From Chitinophagaceae bacterium (GTDB taxonomy: Bacteria; Bacteroidota; Bacteroidia; Chitinophagales; Chitinophagaceae), in NCBI GenBank assembly GCA_947447465.1, contig CANFKE010000011.1, positions 30,811-94,810 on the forward strand: 64,000 nucleotides of DNA, read 5' to 3'. The first letter of the stretch is position 1. Each line of letters starts with the position of its first letter. The notes beneath the pieces were generated by a model. That model was not told the DNA's origin. It ran no database searches and saw only the letters and a list, made by a program, of their open reading frames with translations. Shown here piece after piece: positions 24,514-32,593 of this stretch. The translations under genes were made by a program, and so were the position numbers.

Positions 24514-25682
24514 TTCGTAAAATTAGAAATTAATTTCTCATTTGCAAATACATGTTTTCTGAGCAGCACACTTGCGCGGTATCTATCCTCGTGATAGTCG
24601 TTGTAAAGTGCGTCCAATTGCGCCAGACAATCAGCTGCCCCCCACTCGTCGGCCCACTGCAGCAAGCCTTTCGGGTAATTTACCCCCTTGGTCATAGCTA
24701 TTTCCAGATCCATTGCCGAGGCTACATTCAAATGCAATGCATCTACCGCTTCATTGATCAACATGGCCAGAATACGGTCACATATTTTTTTACCTAATTC
24801 CATATCCTTGGTCGGTTCCGGCATTGCGGCACCCGAGGCATAATTATAAAACCCTCTACCGCTCTTTCTACCCAACCATCCTGCCTCCAACAAACGCTTC
24901 TGTGAAAATGAAGGTTTATAACGCGTATCATAGAAAAAAGACTGGAATACGGTTTCAGTCACTACATAATTCACGTCATGACCAATGTAATCCATCAATG
25001 TGAAAGGTCCCATCTTAAAGCCGCCAATCTCGGTCATGGCCCAGTCGATGGTAGCCATATCTGCAATGCCTTCTTCATAGATACGGATGGCTTCGCCATA
25101 AAAAGGACGCGCCACACGATTGACGATGAAACCAGGGGTATCTTTTGCCAATACAGCAACCTTACCCCAATCCTGCATGAGATCACGCGCCATCGTAACC
25201 AATTCGGGGTTGGTCTGAATTGCCGGTATCACCTCTACCAACGCCATAAGAGGCGCGGGGTTGAAGAAGTGTAAACCCATTACTCTTGACGGATTGACAC
25301 ATGCCGCAGCTATTGAGGTAATGGACAATGAGGATGTATTACTTGCCAGTATGCATGTATCACTCACCACCTTTTCCACCTCGGCAAAAACAGCCTTCTT
25401 TACATCCAGCTTCTCTACTATAGCCTCAATAATAAGTTCGCAAGTGGCGAAGGCATGAATATCATCAGCAAATATGAGCCTGTGCAGCACATCGGCAGCA
25501 GAGGTGATCTTACCTTTTTCTTCCAGCTTCTGTAATGTAGCCGTAAGGTTTGTTTTAGCCTTATCGAGCGATGCTTTGTTATTGTCATAGACCACAACGC
25601 TGTGACCGGCCATAGCGGCTACCTGCCCTATGCCTGCACCCATTGCCCCCGAACCTATGATACCTATTATCTGTTTTTGCAT
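24510..25682 (-). CDS. 3-hydroxyacyl-CoA dehydrogenase (PaaH/FadB-C type)
   Basis: 390 residues from ATG 25682; an ATG five codons upstream lies at the edge of a dispersed repeat and is less likely. N-terminal NAD-binding 'GIIGSGAMGAGIGQVAA' (about 6-22), 'ASNTSSLSIT', 'GLHFFNPAPLM' with the catalytic His, 'DTPGFIVNRV', and a second C-terminal domain. Oxidises 3-hydroxyacyl-CoA to 3-ketoacyl-CoA; with paaABE and a thiolase in the window, a PaaH-like role in phenylacetate breakdown is attractive but general beta-oxidation is equally possible. Length fits the two-domain type with an extended C-terminus. Confidence 0.9.
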   Translation of the reverse strand: MQKQIIGIIGSGAMGAGIGQVAAMAGHSVVVYDNNKASLDKAKTNLTATLQKLEEKGKITSAADVLHRLIFADDIHAFATCELIIEAIVEKLDVKKAVFAEVEKVVSDTCILASNTSSLSITSIAAACVNPSRVMGLHFFNPAPLMALVEVIPAIQTNPELVTMARDLMQDWGKVAVLAKDTPGFIVNRVARPFYGEAIRIYEEGIADMATIDWAMTEIGGFKMGPFTLMDYIGHDVNYVVTETVFQSFFYDTRYKPSFSQKRLLEAGWLGRKSGRGFYNYASGAAMPEPTKDMELGKKICDRILAMLINEAVDALHLNVASAMDLEIAMTKGVNYPKGLLQWADEWGAADCLAQLDALYNDYHEDRYRASVLLRKHVFANEKLISNFTK

Positions 25683-25694
25683 GTTGGTATAATA

Positions 25695-25717
25695 CATTTA
25701 TATCGCCCTTCAGGGCT
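25695..25717 (-). repeat. Dispersed repeat unit (AGCCCTGAAGGGCGATAT type)
   Basis: A short palindrome-centred unit squeezed between the FAH-family gene and the dehydrogenase start. Closely matches 46607-46630 (AGTCCTGAAAGGACGACAT); the arms co-vary (GCCCT/AGGGC versus GTCCT/AGGAC). Confidence 0.5.
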
Positions 25718-25726
25718 ACTTTCAAT

Positions 25727-26737
25727 TTACTTCCCCATCTTCTTCTCTGCCAAAATACTCCAGCTAGGATCTTCGAGTGTGATGGTATTTGACAACTTAC
25801 CCAGGCCATCTATTTCCATTTCTACCACATCGCCTACCTGCAGCCACTGCTCTTTGTAGTCAGGGTTATTCAGTTTGCCGGTACCGTTCAATTCAAGGAA
25901 ACAGCCTGTTCCTACCGTACCGCTGCCTATTACATCGCCCGGAAGGATATCTGCACCATAAGCACAACGTTCAATGATCTCAGCAAATGTCCAGTCCATA
26001 TCGGCAACACTACCGCGGCTTACCTCAATACCATTGACCGTGCAGGTCATAGTAAGGTTATAAGCTGCACCTGTATGATTTGGCTTTGCCGATGTCTTGT
26101 ATTGTTCCAGTTCATCGGGAGTGACCATCCATGGACCTATTACCGTTGAAAAGTCCTTACCCTTAGCAGGTCCCAGGTTCAGCAACATTTCTTCCATCTG
26201 CAGGGTACGTGCGCTCATGTCGTTCATGATCATGTATCCGGCAATGTATTTATCAGCATCTGCAGCACGTACATTACGGCCTTTGCGACCCAATACTACC
26301 GCTGCTTCCAGCTCAAAGTCAAGCTTCTTCAGATGATCGGGCATAACAGGTATGTTGCCCGGACCTTGTATTGCATTATGATTAGTAAAGTAGAAGATAG
26401 GATATTGATCGAACTCAGCGATCATATCTACCTTGCGATTGCGGCGCGCAGCAGCTACGTGCTGACGAAACGCGTAACCATCGCGGCATGAAGTAGGATT
26501 GGGTACAGGCGCCAGAATGTGCGCGCTTGCAAAATCAATACCCATTTCAGCATACTTACCTGCCTTTATTTCTTCTTCCGCTTTGCGCATTGCATCGCTG
26601 GCAGCGTCCCAGTCGTTGAGTGCAGCAGCCATGGTAGCCGGTAGCTTTGCATTGATACCATTGGTATCGAACAATCTGTTATTGACATAGATAGCCAACT
26701 GCTGTTGACCATTTTTCGAATATGTAACCAGTTTCAT
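25727..26737 (-). CDS. Fumarylacetoacetate hydrolase family protein
   Basis: 336 residues. FAH-fold metal ligands and signatures: 'DFELEAAVVLGRKGRNV' (Glu-x-Glu, about 138-154), 'GYMIMNDMSARTLQ' (about 166-179), 'KGKDFSTVIGPWMVT' and 'GDVIGSGTVGTGC'. The family cleaves C-C bonds of diketo acids, e.g. the last step of tyrosine/homogentisate catabolism, or acts on related acylpyruvates. The full fumarylacetoacetase in eukaryotes is longer; this is the bacterial single-subunit form. Directly upstream of the hydroxyacyl-CoA dehydrogenase on the same strand (44-base gap), probably one operon. Exact substrate not determined. Confidence 0.88.
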   Translation of the reverse strand: MKLVTYSKNGQQQLAIYVNNRLFDTNGINAKLPATMAAALNDWDAASDAMRKAEEEIKAGKYAEMGIDFASAHILAPVPNPTSCRDGYAFRQHVAAARRNRKVDMIAEFDQYPIFYFTNHNAIQGPGNIPVMPDHLKKLDFELEAAVVLGRKGRNVRAADADKYIAGYMIMNDMSARTLQMEEMLLNLGPAKGKDFSTVIGPWMVTPDELEQYKTSAKPNHTGAAYNLTMTCTVNGIEVSRGSVADMDWTFAEIIERCAYGADILPGDVIGSGTVGTGCFLELNGTGKLNNPDYKEQWLQVGDVVEMEIDGLGKLSNTITLEDPSWSILAEKKMGK

Positions 26738-26820
26738 GAATTCTCAGTTTGAGGTGTAAAATTAATTGTTACGCTGACAAATAACACTATTCTGAGAATA
26801 ACATTAATTTACGCCTACAA

Positions 26821-27150
26821 ATGAATGATTTTTTCATGAATGAACTACAGGAAACAGCCATAGCCTTAGAGCAGGATTACGGCCTACAGGTACCCGAAGA
26901 AATATCGGAGGAGACCATATTGCAGCGCCTTGCAGAAAGGGTAGCCGTTCTGGTGGGACAAGGTGCTGAATCATTCTTTCAGATGATGTACAGGCTGGAT
27001 ATTTCTGAAAAGAAACTCAATGAAGCAATTGGCACACCAGATGTAGCCCAGCGAATAGCGCGACTTATCTACGACCGCCAGGTGCAAAAGATACGCAGCA
27101 GAGCATTTTTTAAGGGTGGAGGTACGATAGAAGATGATCTGAAATGGTAG
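26821..27150 (+). CDS. Small conserved-looking hypothetical protein
   Basis: 109 residues, helical, no signal peptide, no named domain recognised. 'LAERVAVLVGQGAESFFQMMYRLDISEKKLNEAIG' followed by 'ARLIYDRQVQKIRSR' looks like a compact helical bundle, a type seen widely as an unnamed protein in Chitinophagaceae (memory, not searched). Divergent from the FAH-family gene with 83 bases between starts. No terminator seen after it; the following 130 bases are GC-rich and odd. Confidence 0.7.
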   Translation: MNDFFMNELQETAIALEQDYGLQVPEEISEETILQRLAERVAVLVGQGAESFFQMMYRLDISEKKLNEAIGTPDVAQRIARLIYDRQVQKIRSRAFFKGGGTIEDDLKW

Positions 27151-27284
27151 GAACGCTTCGCGAGAGCGGAGGAAGAGAGCAAAGTACGGCTTTCCCCTTA
27201 TGCCCCAACACGAATACGTCTCGCGCGAATGTTGGAGATCGAGAGCCTCACCCTTACATTCGGAACAATTACAGAACCTTCTCT

Positions 27285-27992
27285 TTACTTAGTAAACTTA
27301 TACCCTATACCCCTGATAGAATGAAAATGAGTAGGGTTGCGGCTATCTATCTCGAAATACTTACGGAAGTTCAATATAAAATTATCGATTGTGCGGGTAG
27401 TAGGATAGACATTGTAACCCCATACTATCTGTAGTATCTGCTCTCTGCTTACTACCTCGCCTTCATGCTCTACCAATAGCTTGAGTAGTGCTGCTTCCTT
27501 TTTACTCAGCTCCTGCGTAGCACCGGCTTTATCGATACATTCATGCGCAGAGAAGTCGATCTTGCAACCATCAAATTCATAGGTATCGCCTATACTTTGT
27601 GGTTCTCTTATCTTTTTATTCTTGGTGATCAGCTTATCTACTCTCAGCAATAATTCTTCCAGATTGAAGGGTTTGGTCATGTAATCATCTCCCCCTTTCT
27701 TCAGGCCTTCTACCCTGTCGGCACTGGTGTTGCGCGCGCTCAGGAACATGATAGGTACATCATTGTGCTGCATTCTTATGGTCTCACATACAGTGATGCC
27801 ATCCATTTCCGGCAGCATAATGTCCAGTATGATAAGGTCGAAGTATTCATTCTTTACCGTCTTCATCACACCCGGACCGGTCTCAGCAGTGGTCACTTCA
27901 TAACCTTCCAGTTCCAGATTCAGTTTCAGCGCTTCTCTCAGACTTTCTTCATCTTCTGCTATCAATATTGAGGCTCTGGCCGGTTTAGACAT
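27285..27992 (-). CDS. OmpR-family response regulator
   Basis: 235 residues. Receiver domain (about 7-120) with acidic pocket Glu13/Asp14 ('AEDEES'), phosphoacceptor Asp57 in 'LIILDIMLPEMDG', Ser/Thr switch in 'FLSARN', Lys107 in 'MTKPFN'; winged-helix DNA-binding domain (about 138-233) with 'SREQILQIVWGYNVYPTTRTIDNFI' and the final 'HSIRGIGYKFTK'. No sensor kinase gene adjoins it, so it is an orphan in this window. Binds DNA as a dimer after phosphorylation; targets unknown. Confidence 0.93.
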   Translation of the reverse strand: MSKPARASILIAEDEESLREALKLNLELEGYEVTTAETGPGVMKTVKNEYFDLIILDIMLPEMDGITVCETIRMQHNDVPIMFLSARNTSADRVEGLKKGGDDYMTKPFNLEELLLRVDKLITKNKKIREPQSIGDTYEFDGCKIDFSAHECIDKAGATQELSKKEAALLKLLVEHEGEVVSREQILQIVWGYNVYPTTRTIDNFILNFRKYFEIDSRNPTHFHSIRGIGYKFTK

Positions 27993-28104
27993 GTTACGTG
28001 GTGCGTTTAGTAAATAGTAAAATTAATGAATATAGTACTTAAAGAAAAGATAAAATCTATTGAATGGACCAATGGTTTAATAGCCCGACGAACCGATATC
28101 ATTG

Positions 28105-28659
28105 TTAACCCCTTGCGGCTGCCATCCACTCGGTTTTGAGGAGGCCTGCAATGACCACATTTTCTATACTGCCATTTCTCACGGCACTCTGGCGGAGCAC
28201 CCCTTCTATCTGACATCCCATTCGCTCAGCTACTTTAGCGCTTCGTTTGTTGGCGGCAACAAAGTGTATCTCTATTTTATTCAAACCTATCTTGCTGAAG
28301 AGAAAGTCGAAAAAGCATTTCAGGCTTTCGGTAATGATCCCTTTGCCTTCATAGTCTTTTACCAACCAATAACCTATCTGGGCTTTCTTTACTCTATGGT
28401 CCCACTGATGCATGCCTACGCCGCCTATTATCACTCCATCGTAAAAAATACCTAAAGCCAGCGCCTCCTGCATTTCCAACTGTTGCAGCGCATCTTGTAT
28501 GAACTGCTCAGAATGCTCCGGTTTGGTGGTGTAGCCTACCCAGTCGAGCCAGGGCCCAAGATGAGAACGCATACTATTTACCGCTGTAAACAATGCGTTG
28601 GCGTCTTCTCTTACATAAGATCGCAGTGTAATTTTATCATTTACAGGAATAGTTACCAA
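28105..28659 (-). CDS. GNAT N-acetyltransferase, RimJ/RimL type
   Basis: 184 residues from a TTG start at 28659, ten bases after the lpxD stop; no ATG is closer. The acetyl-CoA binding region 'AQIGYWLVKDYEGKGIITESL' (about 92-112) and 'NKIEIHFVAANKRSAKVAERMGCQIEGVLR' (about 126-155) are typical of RimL-like enzymes that acetylate ribosomal protein N-termini or small-molecule amines. Substrate unknown. Cotranscribed with lpxD. Confidence 0.85.
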   Translation of the reverse strand: MVTIPVNDKITLRSYVREDANALFTAVNSMRSHLGPWLDWVGYTTKPEHSEQFIQDALQQLEMQEALALGIFYDGVIIGGVGMHQWDHRVKKAQIGYWLVKDYEGKGIITESLKCFFDFLFSKIGLNKIEIHFVAANKRSAKVAERMGCQIEGVLRQSAVRNGSIENVVIAGLLKTEWMAAARG

Positions 28660-28668
28660 TGGCTGTAT

Positions 28669-29616
28669 TTATTTAGTACTGTTCAGTTTTTGCCAGATCT
28701 CAGGCAGGCGCTTTATCCATGCCAATTCCTTCATCTTGGTCTTTGCCTCTTCTACCGGAGACCCAAAATACACTTTTCCGCCATCTACACTAGAAGGCAC
28801 ACCCGACTGAGCCAAAATAATTGCCCCCTTGCCTATCGTCAGGTCTTTGTTCACACCTACTTGTCCCCACAGTATCACCTCATCTTCTATGTGAGCTACA
28901 CCGGCTACACCTACCTGCGATGCGAACAGGCAATTCTTGCCCACAACCGTATCATGACCTACCTGTATATGATTATCTAACTTAGTACCCTTACCTATCA
29001 CAGTATCTCCGCTTACGCCCCTATCTACGGTGCAGCAAGCACCTATCTCCACATCATCTTCCAGTATGACCCTACCGCAACTGACCATCTTCTCATATTG
29101 AGTATCGCGGGCCTTGTAGCGCTTGAAATAGAATGCGTCCGCACCTATGACCGTACCTGAGTGAATGACTACATTATCGCCGATGATCGTATGGTCATAT
29201 ATGGTAACGTTGGGATGAATGAGACAATCCTTACCTATACGCACATGATTACCGACGAATACCCCCGGTTGTATATGCGTTCCTTCTCCTATCATAGCAC
29301 TATCGCTGATCATTTTGGTAGCAGGCTCGAACGGACGAAAGCGCTTAACGATCTTGATATAAGCATCGAACGGGTCTTTGCATACCAATAAGGTCTTACC
29401 GGCAGGACATTCGACATCTTTATTGATAATAATGATGGTAGCCGCTGAGTTAAGGCATTTATCATAGTATTTCTCAAAATCAACAAAAGAGATATCACCT
29501 GGTGTGACCATGTGGATCTCATTGATGCCGGTGGCCATTTGTTCGGTATTACCTCTCAATTCGGAACCTGTAAATTCGGCCAGCCACTGCACTGATATCG
29601 CTTGTTCAAACTGCAT
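28669..29616 (-). CDS. lpxD: UDP-3-O-acylglucosamine N-acyltransferase (LpxD family)
   Basis: 315 residues from ATG 29616; a start at 29652 would be upstream of the -7 box and is rejected. N-terminal uridine-binding region (about 1-100) then a left-handed beta-helix of hexapeptide repeats (about 105-270: 'MIGEGTHIQPGVFVGNHVRIG', 'HSGTVIGADAF', 'VEIGACCTVDRG', 'KLDNHIQVGHDTVVGKNC'). 'NHIQVGH' carries the catalytic His region. Adds the N-linked acyl chain in lipid A synthesis. Bacteroidota often carry more than one LpxD-like protein, so this may be the canonical or a divergent copy. Confidence 0.88.
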   Translation of the reverse strand: MQFEQAISVQWLAEFTGSELRGNTEQMATGINEIHMVTPGDISFVDFEKYYDKCLNSAATIIIINKDVECPAGKTLLVCKDPFDAYIKIVKRFRPFEPATKMISDSAMIGEGTHIQPGVFVGNHVRIGKDCLIHPNVTIYDHTIIGDNVVIHSGTVIGADAFYFKRYKARDTQYEKMVSCGRVILEDDVEIGACCTVDRGVSGDTVIGKGTKLDNHIQVGHDTVVGKNCLFASQVGVAGVAHIEDEVILWGQVGVNKDLTIGKGAIILAQSGVPSSVDGGKVYFGSPVEEAKTKMKELAWIKRLPEIWQKLNSTK

Positions 29617-29632
29617 TCGGGAAAAGTTTGCG

Positions 29633-29640
29633 CAAAAATA
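29633..29640 (-). promoter_or_regulatory. -7 element TATTTTTG of lpxD
   Basis: Exact TAnnTTTG on the minus strand, 16 bases before ATG 29616. Confidence 0.65.
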
Positions 29641-29687
29641 CAAATTTGACACTTGAGGTTTTGCCTGTTGGTATTGTTTCTTTCAAC

Positions 29688-29695
29688 TAATTTCG
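29688..29695 (+). promoter_or_regulatory. Probable -7 element TAATTTCG of the aminotransferase gene
   Basis: One mismatch to TAnnTTTG, 19 bases before the TTG start at 29715; divergent from the lpxD promoter. Confidence 0.4.
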
Positions 29696-29714
29696 GGGTA
29701 CAATCGATCAGCTA

Positions 29715-30527
29715 TTGAATTACGTAAACATAAATGGCAAAATACAGGCCGCAGACAAAGCAATGCTGCCGGTAGATAACGGAGCATTCAGATATGGCTA
29801 TGGCCTATTTGAAACTATGCTGGTGCAGAATGGAGCAATAAAGCTGCTGCCATACCATATGGAACGTTTGTTTGCAGGCATGCAACAGCTTTCATTTGAT
29901 ATCCCTTCGTTGATGAGACCTGAAAGCCTGACGCAGCAGATCATCAACACCGTGAAGAAGAATGACCTGCTGCACCTATGCCGGGTGAGGCTACAGGTAT
30001 ATGCCGGTGGCGGCGGCATGTTTGGACAAGACGCTACCAAACCGGGATACTTGATAGAGTGTTTTGAACTGAATGAAGAAGCAATAGCATTCAATGAGAA
30101 CGGATTGACACTGGGCATTGCAGAAGGACTGAACAAAAGCAATGACAGTCTTGCCAACCTAAAATCATGCAATGCCCTGATCTATGCAATGGCAGCAAGG
30201 CAGGCCAAAGCCAATAAGTGGAACGACGCACTTATATGCAATACCGAAGGCAACATTATTGAAAGTACTATTGCCAATATCTTCTGGATAAAAGCCGGGA
30301 AAATATATACCCCTCCTTTATCAGAAGGTTGTATCGCCGGTATAATGCGCAAACATCTAATGGCAACGTTTAGCGTTACTGAAGAACCATTGACCCATGA
30401 CACGTTATTGCAAGCCGATGAAGTATTCCTGACCAACGCCATCAGAAGGATAAGATGGGTAGGCAGTATAGGTAATAAACAATACTTTAACACCGCTATT
30501 CGCTCGCTACTAAGCAAATTGGTATAA
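29715..30527 (+). CDS. Class IV PLP aminotransferase (PabC/IlvE-like)
   Basis: 270 residues from a TTG start. 'FRYGYGLFETMLVQNG' (26-41) is the class IV N-terminal signature; 'LKSCNALIYAMAARQAKANKWNDALI' (about 146-171) carries the PLP Lys, and 'GNIIESTIANIFWI' and 'EGCIAGIMR' follow. Size and motifs fit 4-amino-4-deoxychorismate lyase (folate) or a branched-chain or D-amino-acid aminotransferase; no pabA/pabB is nearby to decide. Next gene starts 26 bases on, so they may be cotranscribed. Confidence 0.85.
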   Translation: MNYVNINGKIQAADKAMLPVDNGAFRYGYGLFETMLVQNGAIKLLPYHMERLFAGMQQLSFDIPSLMRPESLTQQIINTVKKNDLLHLCRVRLQVYAGGGGMFGQDATKPGYLIECFELNEEAIAFNENGLTLGIAEGLNKSNDSLANLKSCNALIYAMAARQAKANKWNDALICNTEGNIIESTIANIFWIKAGKIYTPPLSEGCIAGIMRKHLMATFSVTEEPLTHDTLLQADEVFLTNAIRRIRWVGSIGNKQYFNTAIRSLLSKLV

Positions 30528-30552
30528 GTTGCCTGTTGTAAAATATACATCG

Positions 30553-31257
30553 ATGAGAACATTCCTGTTGTTGATCGCCGTTTTTATCTGTACCAATGTG
30601 CATGCACAGCTAGGCTATGGCCCCGAAGTGAGCTTGGGCAGCAGCAGTATGCACTTTGTACCCAATAGTGCATTTACCTCTTCAAGTACATCCGGTATCT
30701 TCTCTTACCGATTGGGAGGTGTCATAGACGCTCCGTTTACCAAACATTTATATTTTCAATCCGGACTGTCTTTCTCGCACAAAGGTGGTGATCGTAATTA
30801 CTCATTTTATGTGAGTGATAGTCTTAATGATGCCGAAAGCCGGTCGCTGGTATTGAACTATATAGACCTTCCTCTAACAATAGTCTATAAGACCCGATCG
30901 CAAGGTAAGGGGCGTGCCATACTAGGTATGGGGGCAACTATGTCTTACCTTATCGGGGGCACCAGCACACTCAATGCTCACGGCGCATACAACGACACTG
31001 CTTTTACTGTGCATAGTAAAACAACGCCAGATCAGATACTGCGCAAATTTGACATTGGCGCGAATTTCTTCATTGGCTATGAACTACCTACCGGACTGTA
31101 TTTCAAAGTGTACTACTTATCGGGGGTGAAAGACCTTGGGCTGACATCAGAGGTAAGCAAGAACAAGATGTGGGGCATATCGGCAGGGTTTATGTTTGGC
31201 AAGGGTAGAAATGTAAATAAAGACGCTGAAGGACTGATAGACAAAAGCACCGATTAA
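30553..31257 (+). CDS. Outer-membrane beta-barrel (PorT-like) protein
   Basis: 234 residues from ATG 30553 ('MRTFLLLIAVFICTNVHAQ', a clean signal peptide). Amphipathic strands run to the end: 'GYGPEVSLGSSSMHF', 'SYRLGGVIDAPFTKHLYFQSGLSFSHKGGD', 'YIDLPLTIVYKTR', 'GMGATMSYLIGG', 'NFFIGYELPTGLYFKVYYLSGVKDLG'. This is the outer membrane beta-barrel (PorT/OMP_b-brl_2) pattern. Function unknown. Its last 4 bases overlap the 3' end of the converging SRPBCC gene. Confidence 0.82.
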   Translation: MRTFLLLIAVFICTNVHAQLGYGPEVSLGSSSMHFVPNSAFTSSSTSGIFSYRLGGVIDAPFTKHLYFQSGLSFSHKGGDRNYSFYVSDSLNDAESRSLVLNYIDLPLTIVYKTRSQGKGRAILGMGATMSYLIGGTSTLNAHGAYNDTAFTVHSKTTPDQILRKFDIGANFFIGYELPTGLYFKVYYLSGVKDLGLTSEVSKNKMWGISAGFMFGKGRNVNKDAEGLIDKSTD

Positions 31258-31808
31258 TTCATTGATTCTACTCTTGCCTTCAGCGCTGCATTCATCTGTT
31301 TGAAGCCATCAATGGTATTGACATCCAGCATATTTCCGAAAAACGGCAACAATATACCTCTGAATCGTTCATACTGCATCAAGGTAGTAGTGCCGTCACC
31401 ATTATCTGTCAACATAAAAGTATGTTCTCCATCAAACAGGTGTGAGATAAACAACTTACCTATCCAACGCAGTTCCTTGTGTTTGTTGTATTGCAGAATG
31501 GTAGGTCTAAAGGTCATGCCCTTAGCTCCTGGCGGACATATTTTCGCTTCTATTTGCTGACCCACAACAGGTGTCCCTATGAATGACTTGATGAATGGAT
31601 TCCATAAAGGGTAGCTATTGAAGTCGGTAAGAACAGCCCATACCTTGTCGGGGGTTGCTTGAATAGTGATCTCTGAGTAGATGAGCTTACCGCTTGTAAT
31701 AATTTGTCCTTTTGCCTCGTTCTGTTTGTTCATTGTTGTTACGTTTTGTGCTTGTGCGCCTGTTATGAAGAGCAGGCCAACCAGCATGATGAATAATTTT
31801 GTGTTCAC
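31254..31808 (-). CDS. SRPBCC/polyketide-cyclase-like domain protein, exported
   Basis: 184 residues. Signal peptide ending TGAQAQ, then a START/Bet v1-like domain (about 40-180): 'SEITIQATPDKVWAVLTDFNSYPLWNPFIKS' is the diagnostic N-terminal part, with 'GTTTLMQYERFRGILLPFF' near the end. These domains bind hydrophobic ligands; most are cytoplasmic, so a signal peptide is noteworthy. Lies downstream of a Crp-like regulator gene on the same strand. Confidence 0.85.
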   Translation of the reverse strand: MNTKLFIMLVGLLFITGAQAQNVTTMNKQNEAKGQIITSGKLIYSEITIQATPDKVWAVLTDFNSYPLWNPFIKSFIGTPVVGQQIEAKICPPGAKGMTFRPTILQYNKHKELRWIGKLFISHLFDGEHTFMLTDNGDGTTTLMQYERFRGILLPFFGNMLDVNTIDGFKQMNAALKARVESMN

Positions 31809-31886
31809 TTAATTTCTATTTGATGACACAAAATTCGTTCAGACAGGCAGCTCAAAACGATAACAAAAGATAAGAAAAACAGAAGA

Positions 31887-32474
31887 TCATTTTTTTGTTA
31901 CTCTATTCCTGATGCGGCTAAGGCTTACCGGAGTTATCCCCAGATAATTGGCAATATAGTGCTGAGGTATCCGCTCAATGATCTTTTGTTTGTTGCTTGC
32001 CAGTAATTGATGATACCGCTCCTCCGGACTAAGCGTCAGTAACCCTACCATTCTTTCCTCTACGCCTATCAACGCCCATTCTGCCAGCTTACGACCAAAT
32101 CGTTCCCATGTCTTGTTAGTATCAAACAATTCCGCCAGTTGTTTATATGGAAATACGATCAGCTGAGTATCTGCCAACGCATCTATACTTATCTGCGATG
32201 GCATGCCGGTTATACAGCTCAGATATGCACCTACCAGTGCATTTTCGAAATAGAAATAGGTCGATCTTTCTTCGCCATCTTTAGTGTAATAATGCCGCAT
32301 ACAACCTTCGATAATCATACCCACTTCCTTTCCCATTTTCCCCTCTTCAGCAAACAACGTATTCTTCTTGATAGTCTTGAGTTCCAGATGGGGCAATAAC
32401 AGCTCCCAATCAGTATCACTCAGTTTCACCAGCTTTTCAATTTGCGCTCTCAATGCTATCTCGGGGGCGATCAT
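31887..32474 (-). CDS. Crp/Fnr-family transcriptional regulator
   Basis: 195 residues from ATG 32474; a start at 32564 would fall in the terminator of the upstream efflux operon. Cyclic-nucleotide-binding-like beta-roll (about 20-130: 'KKNTLFAEEGKMGKEVGMIIEGCMRHY', 'STYFYFENALVGAY') and a C-terminal HTH (about 168-190: 'IPQHYIANYLGITPVSLSRIR'). The residues for cAMP binding are not evident and no Cys cluster for FeS is present, so the signal is unknown. Probably controls the SRPBCC gene behind it or remote genes. Confidence 0.88.
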   Translation of the reverse strand: MIAPEIALRAQIEKLVKLSDTDWELLLPHLELKTIKKNTLFAEEGKMGKEVGMIIEGCMRHYYTKDGEERSTYFYFENALVGAYLSCITGMPSQISIDALADTQLIVFPYKQLAELFDTNKTWERFGRKLAEWALIGVEERMVGLLTLSPEERYHQLLASNKQKIIERIPQHYIANYLGITPVSLSRIRNRVTKK

Positions 32475-32550
32475 ATCAGGTAGTTTAGAATTAAAGTTAG
32501 GGAAAGCAACTAAATGACAACAAAAAAGACCTTTTACTACCATCAAAAAA

Positions 32551-32572
32551 GGGCCGCGAATCATCGCGGCCC
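32551..32572 (-). terminator. Terminator of the RND efflux operon
   Basis: GGGCCGCGA/TCGCGGCCC perfect 9-bp stem, loop ATCA, then leftward six T. 22 bases past the stop at 32594. Confidence 0.92.
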
Positions 32573-32593
32573 CTCTCTTCTTATTTATTCAAA

